Below, one piece after another: positions 1-6,637 of a stretch of DNA of 11,320 bases; positions within the stretch are counted from its first letter, which is position 1, and each line of letters opens with the position of its first letter. Under the pieces are notes generated by a model. The model worked only from the letters and a program-made list of their open reading frames with translations. It was not told where the DNA came from and did no database searches. Where the stretch lies: positions 1 to 11,320 of the forward strand of contig QLUN01000015.1 of the NCBI GenBank assembly GCA_018725455.1. The letters run 5' to 3'. This stretch comes from Chloroflexota bacterium (GTDB lineage: Bacteria; Chloroflexota; Dehalococcoidia; SZUA-161; SpSt-899). The position numbers and the translations under genes are program-made.

Positions 1-2
1 TG

Positions 3-482
3 GTCATTTTTCCCGAATCGATCCTACACGACGTCTCCGCAGTGGACGAAGTGATGCTCATGCCAGTGACTAGCGCAAAAGGCAGACCCGATGTGTGGGT
101 TGGCGCAACATCGCGGCGGAGTGATGGGCTCTTCGACAACGCGATCATTGCCCTCGATGCCGGCCTGCCTGCTGTCGGATTCTCTCGGCTTCCCGTCCCA
201 ATCGGCAACTGGCGTCCGCTGGTCCGCGGCGGCGTTTACCCGAGGCCTTTCGAATCAGATATTGTTGAATGGCGCGGACACATGATCGCGCTAAGCGTCT
301 GCTATGAGGATGGGGTTCTATGGGGTCATCCGGGACTTCTATCCGGCCAAGCGGATTTACTGGTCAGTGTTGCCAACCTATGGGCTCTGGAGGGCACTCG
401 TACTGCCCATGCGCAATCAGTGGGAGCCGGAGCACTCGCGCGACTGGGAGGCGTCTCAATGCGGCGTGCAGTGAACGAGTGA
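3..482 (+). CDS. traB: TraB/Lnt-like carbon-nitrogen hydrolase fold protein, 3' part only
   Basis: The frame is open from the left edge, so the start lies outside the window and 159 residues are visible. The first six visible residues, VIFPES, match the nitrilase-superfamily motif holding the catalytic Glu (visible residue 5). Residues 95-103 (IALSVCYED) match the nucleophile motif, with Cys at 100. The end (ANLW...ARLGGVSMRRAVN) matches the last conserved strands of the apolipoprotein N-acyltransferase (Lnt) family. The VPFGE-type segment reads SRLPVPIGNW: the position of the usual catalytic Lys appears to be Ser, with Arg next to it. The position upstream of a plasmid rep gene suggests TraB, the Lnt-like conjugal-transfer protein known from Ti-type plasmids, rather than chromosomal Lnt. 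The N-terminal membrane segments expected of TraB cannot be seen. An in-frame GTG at 42 exists but would remove the catalytic Glu, so it is not the start. The family is fairly sure; the TraB name is an inference. Confidence 0.7.
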   Translation, partial: VIFPESILHDVSAVDEVMLMPVTSAKGRPDVWVGATSRRSDGLFDNAIIALDAGLPAVGFSRLPVPIGNWRPLVRGGVYPRPFESDIVEWRGHMIALSVCYEDGVLWGHPGLLSGQADLLVSVANLWALEGTRTAHAQSVGAGALARLGGVSMRRAVNE

Positions 483-485
483 GCT

Positions 486-1670
486 ATGAAAAAAGAACCT
501 GAACCATCAGCCTCAAAATCAAAGCCCAGTAGCGGGCTCAAGCAGCGAGAGCTACCGGGTATAGCCAAGCATCCGCGCTCGCACCATGCCGCAGGCCTTT
601 CCATATACAGAATGAAGGGCGCAAAGTCAGATCGAATCAACACCAAAAGCTCAATCTTAGGTGACGTATCAGGCCCTACTCGTGGCTTTGTCACCACCGC
701 TTCAATACCCGTAGATAGGATTCCAAAGCCAAAGGGAGGAAGGATCACTGAGGTAAAAATTAAGATCGACGGTACGTTCACCCTGGGTGCGATGGAGTTG
801 AGAGTGATGCACGCAATCCTTGGCTTTATCACCACAAGAAACCCGGCGCGGGTCAAAGAACTCCCTGAATACGGAATGGAATCCGATACATCAACAGCGA
901 ATATTTCTTCAGCGGTCGGCTACAAGCCTCAAGTGAATGTTCCCGCTGTTATTGACGAGACATTTCACTTTTTTAGCGACCCTCTCGTTGTTCATGTGAC
1001 TCTTTCTGCAAGAGATATTGCATCAGCATCAGGTCTTTCTCAATCCTCGGAAAACTACAAGGCAATTGCCGCCGCCATCGCAGCATTAGAGCGATCATCG
1101 GTACAGTTTTTTATCACGGCGGAAGAAGATGATCCTTCTCATCCTGACGGAAAAAAGAGGATAAATTTCAAAAGCAATGCTTCGCCCCTAATCAAGGCAA
1201 TGGAAGTTAAAGTGATGGCTTTATCGGAGAATGCAAGCCCCGATCAATTCAAATCGCGAATGTTGATTTCCGTTGAGCCCCACGTTATCCGATCGCTAGC
1301 CATTCAGGGGCAGCACACCGTCATCAACCTCGCAGAGCTAAGAGCACTAAAGCGTGAGGCGGCAGTGCTTATCCATAACTATCTTTGTGGGTTTATCGAC
1401 ATAGATGCGACGGTCAGGGTTGGGCTGGATCGGATGATTGCTGCAATTTATCCCGAGGAAAAAACCCCCCCAAATCGCGAGGCAATAAAAAGGAGGGTAA
1501 AGGTTGTGCGTGCCGCTCTTCAAGAGCTTCGTGAGATAAACTGGAAAGTCATTGAAACGAAAGGCTCAACTGGCATCATATTTCACATCACGAGGCCGCG
1601 AAATCCATCAATGGGAATTATCGATATATCCACTCTTGGATCACCGATTGATTGTGGGATCGGCATCTAG
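486..1670 (+). CDS. repC: IncQ-type RepC-like plasmid replication initiator
   Basis: This 394-residue protein resembles the IncQ RepC family, whose members bind origin iterons and open the origin. Recognisable blocks in order are: LGAMELRVMHAILGF (100-114), which fits the first winged-helix region; SARDIASASGL (174-184) followed by a helical stretch; MLISVEPHVIRSLAIQGQH (259-277); then LRALKREAAVLIHNYLCGFID (285-305), the most RepC-like block; then a basic KRRVKVVRAALQEL segment and a terminal FHITRP. From memory, RSF1010 RepC is about 283 residues, so this protein is much longer, with a basic Ser/Lys/Pro-rich N-terminus, an insertion around 120-170 and about 20 extra C-terminal residues. The ATG lies 3 bp after the traB stop, with only a weak purine-rich stretch (GAGTGAG) before it, suggesting coupling to traB. 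IncQ partners RepA and RepB are not in the window. Family assignment rests on remembered motifs, not an alignment. Confidence 0.83.
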   Translation: MKKEPEPSASKSKPSSGLKQRELPGIAKHPRSHHAAGLSIYRMKGAKSDRINTKSSILGDVSGPTRGFVTTASIPVDRIPKPKGGRITEVKIKIDGTFTLGAMELRVMHAILGFITTRNPARVKELPEYGMESDTSTANISSAVGYKPQVNVPAVIDETFHFFSDPLVVHVTLSARDIASASGLSQSSENYKAIAAAIAALERSSVQFFITAEEDDPSHPDGKKRINFKSNASPLIKAMEVKVMALSENASPDQFKSRMLISVEPHVIRSLAIQGQHTVINLAELRALKREAAVLIHNYLCGFIDIDATVRVGLDRMIAAIYPEEKTPPNREAIKRRVKVVRAALQELREINWKVIETKGSTGIIFHITRPRNPSMGIIDISTLGSPIDCGIGI

Positions 1671-2341
1671 TGCTCAGAAAATATCCGAGGTTTATCGCCC
1701 ACTATCAGCCAAAGGTCTGCCTCGGATCCGGGGTCATTATCGGTCACGAAGCGCTGCTCAGAGAGCAGCATGACAGCGTTCTTGTGGCACCAGGCGCAAT
1801 ATTTGCCGGCATGGATGGCTCCAACCTCCGCGGGCTGTTGATGGAAACAACGCAAGCTGTACTCAGAGCCGCGGTCGATGTTGTGATTCGCGGAGCGTCA
1901 CCAAACGTCAGCATCAACATCCCTCCCGACATGCTTATCGATAGCGATGTCTTTGCGCTTCTCAAGAGTTTGAAGTTGCCTCAAGGCTCACTCACGATTG
2001 AGATTCTTGAATACGCAGGCCCACCAGTCGCACAGATGCGCAAAGCTTGTAGCGAGCTTCGCGCTTGCGGCTATCGAATTGCAATTGATGACTTCGGAGA
2101 GGGTGAGTCGAATCTCATTCGATTGATGGCGCTAACGCCAGACGAGGTAAAACTAGACGCAAAGCTCCTAGCTTATCCCGTTGGGCGTATCATTCTCCCC
2201 ACCATTTGTCGGACAATTGCTGAAACCGGCGCGTTGGTTTGTATTGAAGGCGTTGAAACAGAAGAAGATCATGGTCTTGCGGTGGGCTCCGGTGCAGCCA
2301 TAGCTCAGGGATTTTTTTATGGCGTTCCAAGCCCACTTTAG
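1670..2341 (+). CDS. Stand-alone EAL-domain c-di-GMP phosphodiesterase
   Basis: The 223-residue protein is essentially a single EAL domain, which hydrolyses the second messenger cyclic di-GMP to linear pGpG in the cytoplasm. From the GTG start the signature positions are present: the EAL of HEALLR (27-29), Asn83 in SINIP, Glu111/Glu114 in IEILE, Asp140-Asp141 in IDDFGEG, Lys161 in VKLDAKLL, Glu193 in IEGVETEED and Gln213 in AQGFFYG. On this basis it should be catalytically competent. There is no GGDEF, PAS, receiver or membrane segment. The GTG at 1670 shares its G with the last base of the repC stop (TAG, 1668-1670), an arrangement typical of translational coupling. A TTG at 1652 in the same frame is an alternative start adding six residues. 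Plasmid-borne EAL genes are known, but I infer from the overlap that this one is made in proportion to the replication initiator. No terminator is visible after it. Confidence 0.92.
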   Translation: MLRKYPRFIAHYQPKVCLGSGVIIGHEALLREQHDSVLVAPGAIFAGMDGSNLRGLLMETTQAVLRAAVDVVIRGASPNVSINIPPDMLIDSDVFALLKSLKLPQGSLTIEILEYAGPPVAQMRKACSELRACGYRIAIDDFGEGESNLIRLMALTPDEVKLDAKLLAYPVGRIILPTICRTIAETGALVCIEGVETEEDHGLAVGSGAAIAQGFFYGVPSPL

Positions 2342-2376
2342 ATCACTCGGATTGCGGCGCTATTGTGAAAGCTACT

Positions 2377-2408
2377 TTAAGCCACTTCTTCATTAAGCCA
2401 CTTCTTCA
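2377..2408. repeat. Perfect 16-bp tandem duplication across a stop codon
   Basis: The 16-base unit TTAAGCCACTTCTTCA occurs twice in direct succession (2377-2392 and 2393-2408). On the minus strand the inner copy encodes the last codons and the TAA stop of the 281-aa gene; the outer copy is untranslated and just downstream of the stop. This looks like a recent slippage or small duplication event. Confidence 0.95.
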
Positions 2409-3238
2409 TTGCTCTCTGCTTCCATTTTAGCTTTTTGCCTGGCGAGAAGCATCATCCATCCGGGCACTTTTCCTCCATCAAAGTCCTGAGCATTGACGAG
2501 GATCGGCTCGATGCAATCAAGGAAGCTGTGACGACTCCCGTCCTCTCGTATCACCGACCGAAAAAAACCGTTAACGACGAACGGTGTGGGGCCGACCCGT
2601 AACTTACTCACAACTCCCCCAAAATTTGGCGAAACTGAGCGAAGTTTGAAGTCAACAAGATCGGATAGGCCGGGGCCTAGCGCAAGGCTGCCCCAAAAGA
2701 ATGGGTGCTTGCCATCCTCGCTAGGTAAAACTGGATTGCGAGAGAGTCTCATCCCTACAGCCGGAACGAGAACGCGATTCCGAAGTTTTCGAGAAAGCGG
2801 AGGTAGTAAGAGATCCCGGCTTCGCTCGTCACCACTCAGGGCTGCTTCAATCTCGGGGCCAAAGCCAGATGTTTCATTGAGCCTTGATGCCATTTCTTCC
2901 GTCAAGTGGAAGCCTGGGCGCACAATCGGATTGAAAATAGGACGAAGATGAAACTCCTCAGGGGCTCCCCACTCCTTCCAGTCGGATCGAACATGAAAGC
3001 TGTCCTTGCCAGCCGCCTCCCAATGGACGACTTGGACAACTGGCTGATTCTCGATAACGGTGATGTTGCCAGAAAGATTGATCGGAGCCCATGAGTCTGG
3101 TCGTGGCATGCCTTCAGGGAAGAACAAGGGAAGCGCTCTGCGGCGATCCTCCGATTGGTAAAGCATTGGAATGCCGTCAAGATCGCTGTTGAAGTAGCCA
3201 ACGAAGATGGCGATGTTGCGAGTACCGTTCATGAACAT
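2393..3238 (-). CDS. Hypothetical protein, 281 aa, no recognised family
   Basis: I do not recognise this protein. The frame is open up to 3328, but the ATG at 3238-3236 is preferred because AGAGAAAG lies just upstream at good spacing; a second ATG two codons later (3232) is also possible. The product is soluble-looking, with no signal peptide or membrane span. It is rich in Pro, Arg and aromatic residues and has short motifs such as GYFNSDLDG near the N-terminus, HVRSDWKEWGAPEEFHLRP in the first half and NGFFRSVIREDG near the end. It finishes with a charged helix (ARQKAKMEAESNEEVA). It is transcribed divergently from the VRR-NUC gene and convergently with the EAL gene, so it is probably a single-gene unit. 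A possible promoter reads TTGAAA (3328-3323), 18 bp, TGTATT (3304-3299); this is weak evidence. The codons look ordinary and the frame is uninterrupted, so it is probably real. Confidence 0.8.
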   Translation of the reverse strand: MFMNGTRNIAIFVGYFNSDLDGIPMLYQSEDRRRALPLFFPEGMPRPDSWAPINLSGNITVIENQPVVQVVHWEAAGKDSFHVRSDWKEWGAPEEFHLRPIFNPIVRPGFHLTEEMASRLNETSGFGPEIEAALSGDERSRDLLLPPLSRKLRNRVLVPAVGMRLSRNPVLPSEDGKHPFFWGSLALGPGLSDLVDFKLRSVSPNFGGVVSKLRVGPTPFVVNGFFRSVIREDGSRHSFLDCIEPILVNAQDFDGGKVPGWMMLLARQKAKMEAESNEEVA

Positions 3239-3313
3239 GCTTCTTTCTCTGTTTGCCCCAGGGTCGGAACGAAGGTAGTGTCGCACCGACTGAGGCGAAA
3301 TACAAAACAGCAA

Positions 3314-3856
3314 ATGGCCGCATTTCAAAAGCTACAAGCTAAAACTAAACCATTCGAGCGAATGACATCGGCGCATTTCATTGCAATGGCCGCTTCCGAT
3401 GCGGTGGATAGATCGGCGGACAGGCCTTCGGCACCGAAGCGGAAAACGCCGGAGGACGATCTTCAGATGGAGTGCGCGAAGATTGTCGCCGGCCTTGAGG
3501 TGGCATGCCACGAGCTTGCCTTCATGTTTCACACGCCAAACGGCGGCGCACGATGCAAGAGAACCCGAGGAAGACTGAAAGCAATGGGAACGCGACCTGG
3601 CGTGCCAGACTGGCTTCTGCCGCTGCCCAGTGGTCGTTATATTGGCCTAGCCATCGAAATGAAATCACCGTCAGGGGCTCTTAGCAAGGATCAAAAAGTT
3701 TGGTTGTCGCGTCTTGCTGATGCTGGATATTTAACAGGAACTGCGCGAACGACCGAGGAATTTACGGCGCTGCTGTTCCGCTATCTCGACGCTGGACAGT
3801 CTCGCGCTAGCGCGCTGCTTCCAGCAGGCAATAGGCCAATGCTATCAATTCGCTAA
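3314..3856 (+). CDS. VRR-NUC domain nuclease
   Basis: The protein (180 residues from this start) carries the compact VRR-NUC domain, a PD-(D/E)XK nuclease fold found in phage and repair enzymes including the eukaryotic FAN1 nuclease. The pattern is clear: an acidic helix DDLQMECAKIV (48-58) with Glu53, FHTPNGG (72-78), KAMGTRPGVPDWLL (89-102) with metal-binding Asp99, GLAIEMKSPSG (111-121) with the Glu115/Lys117 pair, and LSKDQKVWLSRLADAGY (123-139) with Gln127. The domain would cut DNA, perhaps branched or flap structures. The start is uncertain: the frame is open from 3155, but that part overlaps the divergent gene. ATG 3314 gives a complete N-terminal region yet has a poor ribosome site, and ATG 3362 is an alternative. 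recD2 follows after 77 bp on the same strand, so the two may be co-transcribed. About 20 residues after the domain (GQSRASALLPAGNR) look unstructured. Confidence 0.85.
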   Translation: MAAFQKLQAKTKPFERMTSAHFIAMAASDAVDRSADRPSAPKRKTPEDDLQMECAKIVAGLEVACHELAFMFHTPNGGARCKRTRGRLKAMGTRPGVPDWLLPLPSGRYIGLAIEMKSPSGALSKDQKVWLSRLADAGYLTGTARTTEEFTALLFRYLDAGQSRASALLPAGNRPMLSIR

Positions 3857-3904
3857 GCTAGGGATTACTGCGTTTTTATCATCCGATTTACGATGACTTT
3901 GTAT

Positions 3905-3917
3905 TATGCAAAGCATA
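3905..3917. promoter_or_regulatory. 13-bp interrupted palindrome upstream of recD2
   Basis: TATGC-AAA-GCATA is an inverted repeat with 5-bp arms in the 77-bp gap between the VRR-NUC and recD2 genes, ending 16 bp before the recD2 ATG. It overlaps a TATTAT hexamer (3902-3907) that could serve as a -10 box, although no good -35 box lies at the right distance. It could be an operator, but short palindromes of this kind also occur by chance. Confidence 0.25.
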
Positions 3918-3933
3918 GCTTAGGATTCTCGTT

Positions 3934-6114
3934 ATGGATAAAATCATGCAGAACGAGATTACCGGCACAATCGTCGGAATCACCTACCGGAACGAGTCAA
4001 CGGGCTACACGATCTTCCGTTGTGAGATAAGGGATGAAAAAAAGCCGATCACTGTGGTTGGATGCACTCTGGCCCGAGAGGGGGAGCTTGTTACTGCCCG
4101 AGGGAAATGGCGCATCGATCCCAAGTTTGGTCAGCAGTTTGCTGGCGAGAGCATCATCGCAGCACGACCGGATAGCCCTGGAGCGATTGAATCCTACCTA
4201 GCTTCTGGCGTCATCCCTGGAATCGGGCCAGGTCTTGCTAAGCGCATCGTCAAGCGGTTCGGTGCAGAAACGCTCAATCTAATGGACAAAGACCCAGCCA
4301 TCATCGGAACAGTGCCTGGCGTAGGCAAGAAGCGCGTAGAACAGATCAAGGCGGCATGGGTAGAGCAGGCGGCGAGTCGGCGCATCATGCTGTTCCTCTC
4401 AAACCAGAACATCGGCGGAGCGCTTGCTCTTCGGATTTATAAGAGGTACGGAGACAGCGCCATTGAGGTTATCCAATCGAACCCGTACCAACTGGTTAAG
4501 GATGTGAGGGGCGTCGGATTTCGCACTGTTGATGAAATTGCACGAGATATGGGCGTCCCGGAAACGTCGGCTCAGCGCATCGAAGCTGGAATTCGCTACG
4601 CCTTGAGTGAGGCGACTGGACGTGGGCACTGCGGGCTTAATCGCTCCGCGATGATTCAGCGATCCGCTGAGGCCCTTAATCTTCACCAGGGCTGGATTGA
4701 GCCAGTTCTTGAGGCGATGGCATCATCGCCGACACCCGGATTCGTGCATACCGTTCTACCCGATGCTAACGAGGTTTACCTTGATAATAGGCTTTATGAT
4801 GCAGAAATGAGGGCTTCGAAAGCACTGCGTAAGATGGTCGGCGCTGCGCCACCTTGGTCTTGCGACCAAAGCCGCGCTCGCGAGATCGTCGCTAGGGCCG
4901 AAAAAGGTGCCGGTGTCGCGCTGGCCGAAGAGCAGTTCGCTGCGTGCATCATGGCTCTGACCAATCGAGTTTCGATCCTAACCGGCGGCCCCGGCACCGG
5001 AAAAACGTCCACGCTAAACGTCATTCTTCGCGCATTGAGGGAGGTTCACGCCCAGGTGGTTATGGGTGCCCCGACCGGGAAGGCAGCGAAGCGTATGAAG
5101 GAAACCACGGGCCATGAGTCATCGACGCTGGCTCGATTGGTTGGAATGGGGATGACCGGCGAAGCGGAGCCCAAGGAGATCAATGGTGACATCCTTGTTA
5201 TTGACGAGTCATCCATGATTGACATCACGATGCTCGACAAGGTGCTGCTTTCAATCCAAAAGGGCGCAGCGATCCTGTTTGTGGGCGACGTGGATCAGCT
5301 TCCAAGCGTTGGCGCAGGACAAGTGCTAGCGGACCTTATTGATTCTCAAGCGATCCCAACGACACGCTTGACGAAAGTTTTCCGCCAAGCTGCCACATCC
5401 GCGATCATTCGCAATGCTCACCGCATCAATAAAGGTGAGGGTATTGAGCCGAATTCGGCTAAAGGCGAGGCGTCCGACTTCTATTTTATTGAGCGCGAGA
5501 ACCCGGAAGACATCGCTGCGATGATTGTGAAGCTCGTTACTAAGACCATCCCAGAAAAAATCGGTTGCAGCCCCGAAGATGTGCAGGTTCTCTCTCCTAT
5601 GCGAAAAAGTGTCACCGGCACCGAGGCGCTTAATTCTGCCCTTCAGGGCGTCATGAATCCTAGTCCTGTCGCTAAAATCTCGCGACTCGGGGGCCGAATT
5701 GGCACCGGGGATCGAGTCTTGGCTACTACCAACAACTACTCTGTCGGCGCAATGAATGGCGAATCCGGCGTGGTGAAGGAAATTGACTCGGAGGGCGCGA
5801 CAGTCACGGTGACAATCGATGGCAATGACCTCGAATATCCCATTGGAGATGCGGATCAGTTAGCTCTGGCTTACGCCATGACCATCCACAAATCCCAGGG
5901 TTCACAGTTTCCAGCAGTCGTTATTCCGGTTTCGACTCAGCACTACATGATGCTGAACCGCTCAATCTTCTACACGGCGGTTACTCGAGCATCGAAGTTC
6001 TGTGTTGTCGTCGGGCAGCGCAAGGCGCTTGAACTTGCCATTCGAAACACCCGTGCCGAGCCTCGACTCACGACGCTACGCCACCGTCTTGAAGCATGGG
6101 GTCGTGCAGTCTAG
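3934..6114 (+). CDS. recD2: RecD2-type SF1B ATP-dependent DNA helicase
   Basis: This 726-residue protein has the full RecD2 layout. An N-terminal beta-rich domain begins at about residue 9 (TGTIVGITYRNESTGYTIF). Helix-hairpin-helix-type DNA-binding repeats follow at IPGIGPGLAKRIV (94-106), VPGVGKKRVEQI (127-138) and VRGVGFRTVDEI (191-202). The motor core contains Walker A GGPGTGKTST (351-360), motif Ia GAPTGKAAKRM (378-388), Walker B LVIDESSMID (421-430), motif III GDVDQLPSVG (451-460), motif IV VFRQ (482-485), the beta-hairpin/SH3-like NGESGVVKEID (608-618), TIHKSQGSQF (650-659) and motif VI YTAVTRAS (680-687). RecD2 enzymes are 5'-to-3' helicases that act without RecB and RecC in DNA repair. 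AGGA 8 bp before ATG 3934 supports the start; an ATG at 3946 is the alternative. It follows the VRR-NUC gene on the same strand. Its stop TAG overlaps the stop of the convergent gene within one CTAG. All catalytic motifs are intact. Confidence 0.95.
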   Translation: MDKIMQNEITGTIVGITYRNESTGYTIFRCEIRDEKKPITVVGCTLAREGELVTARGKWRIDPKFGQQFAGESIIAARPDSPGAIESYLASGVIPGIGPGLAKRIVKRFGAETLNLMDKDPAIIGTVPGVGKKRVEQIKAAWVEQAASRRIMLFLSNQNIGGALALRIYKRYGDSAIEVIQSNPYQLVKDVRGVGFRTVDEIARDMGVPETSAQRIEAGIRYALSEATGRGHCGLNRSAMIQRSAEALNLHQGWIEPVLEAMASSPTPGFVHTVLPDANEVYLDNRLYDAEMRASKALRKMVGAAPPWSCDQSRAREIVARAEKGAGVALAEEQFAACIMALTNRVSILTGGPGTGKTSTLNVILRALREVHAQVVMGAPTGKAAKRMKETTGHESSTLARLVGMGMTGEAEPKEINGDILVIDESSMIDITMLDKVLLSIQKGAAILFVGDVDQLPSVGAGQVLADLIDSQAIPTTRLTKVFRQAATSAIIRNAHRINKGEGIEPNSAKGEASDFYFIERENPEDIAAMIVKLVTKTIPEKIGCSPEDVQVLSPMRKSVTGTEALNSALQGVMNPSPVAKISRLGGRIGTGDRVLATTNNYSVGAMNGESGVVKEIDSEGATVTVTIDGNDLEYPIGDADQLALAYAMTIHKSQGSQFPAVVIPVSTQHYMMLNRSIFYTAVTRASKFCVVVGQRKALELAIRNTRAEPRLTTLRHRLEAWGRAV

Positions 6115-6545
6115 GGGGCTTCGGGACGCGCCCACCCGGCATCGGTCGCGCAGGGCGTGATGTCGCCGGAATCGATACTTTCCTCCTTTGAGGGCGAATG
6201 ACGGGCCTTGGCGGCTTGCCTCATATTTGGCAGATTATCGGGATCAGTGGCGTGCCTAGCGATTTTTACCGCACTCACAGTACTCTCTGCCAAAGTGATA
6301 CATCCATCAAACGAATCGTAGCAATGAGGCCGCCCTGATTTTCCGTTGACAAACTCAGCAATGAAATACCGCACGATCCCGTCTGGTACGTCTATATCAC
6401 GGCGGCTGATGTGGATCTGAAACTCGCGCCGTGTGCCTATATGAGACACCCGGTAAGCTTGAAAATATCCGGCACCATCGACTATAAGTGCCGATATAGC
6501 AAAGCCGCGATCAATAGAGCTACGCATCATCGGGTGATCTTGCAT
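6111..6545 (-). CDS. Hypothetical protein, 144 aa
   Basis: I do not recognise this protein. The N-terminal 80 residues look like a folded, mostly beta domain: alternating hydrophobic stretches (FAISALIVDGAGYFQAYRV, FQIHISRRDIDV), then a helix (VRYFIAEFVNG) and CYDSFDGCITLAESTVSAV. The last 40 residues are charged and low in hydrophobics. Start choice: ATG 6545 has an AGAAAG 6 bp upstream; a TTG at 6548 is directly adjacent, and two further ATGs at 6530 and 6527 are possible. Its stop shares the CTAG at 6111-6114 with the recD2 stop on the other strand. It lies immediately downstream of the minus-strand terminator at 6581-6637, so it should have its own promoter, or depend on read-through of the structured RNA, between 6546 and 6602. 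No clear promoter is visible there. Confidence 0.68.
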   Translation of the reverse strand: MQDHPMMRSSIDRGFAISALIVDGAGYFQAYRVSHIGTRREFQIHISRRDIDVPDGIVRYFIAEFVNGKSGRPHCYDSFDGCITLAESTVSAVKIARHATDPDNLPNMRQAAKARHSPSKEESIDSGDITPCATDAGWARPEAP

Positions 6546-6580
6546 CAAGACTTTCTAAAAGTCCACAAGGATGCAGGATA

Positions 6581-6637
6581 AAGACCAAAAAACAAAAGAA
6601 CGAAACCCCGAAAATGCGTACACGCATCTCGGGGTTT
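6581..6637 (-). terminator. Strong Rho-independent terminator closing the structured RNA region
   Basis: A 9-bp GC-rich stem, AAACCCCGA (6603-6611) with TCGGGGTTT (6629-6637), encloses a second stem ATGCG/CGCAT. On the minus strand it is followed by a T-rich run (TTCTTTTGTTTTTTGG, down to 6585). The plus-strand side has no T run, so it works for leftward transcription. No protein gene ends just upstream of it, which points to a non-coding transcript. Confidence 0.85.

Noticed and set aside
326..856. Minus-strand open frame of 176 codons across traB and repC
   Set aside because: It lies opposite two well-supported genes, has no ribosome site or family resemblance, and its composition is that of a shadow frame.
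1552..1773. Plus-strand open frame of 73 codons spanning the repC/EAL junction
   Set aside because: It overlaps the end of repC and the start of the EAL gene in a third frame, is Arg/Ser-rich, and has no ribosome site.
3803..3814. Perfect 12-bp palindrome CGCGCTAGCGCG near the end of the VRR-NUC gene
   Set aside because: It is inside coding sequence, single-copy in the window and has no partner features of a recombination or origin site.
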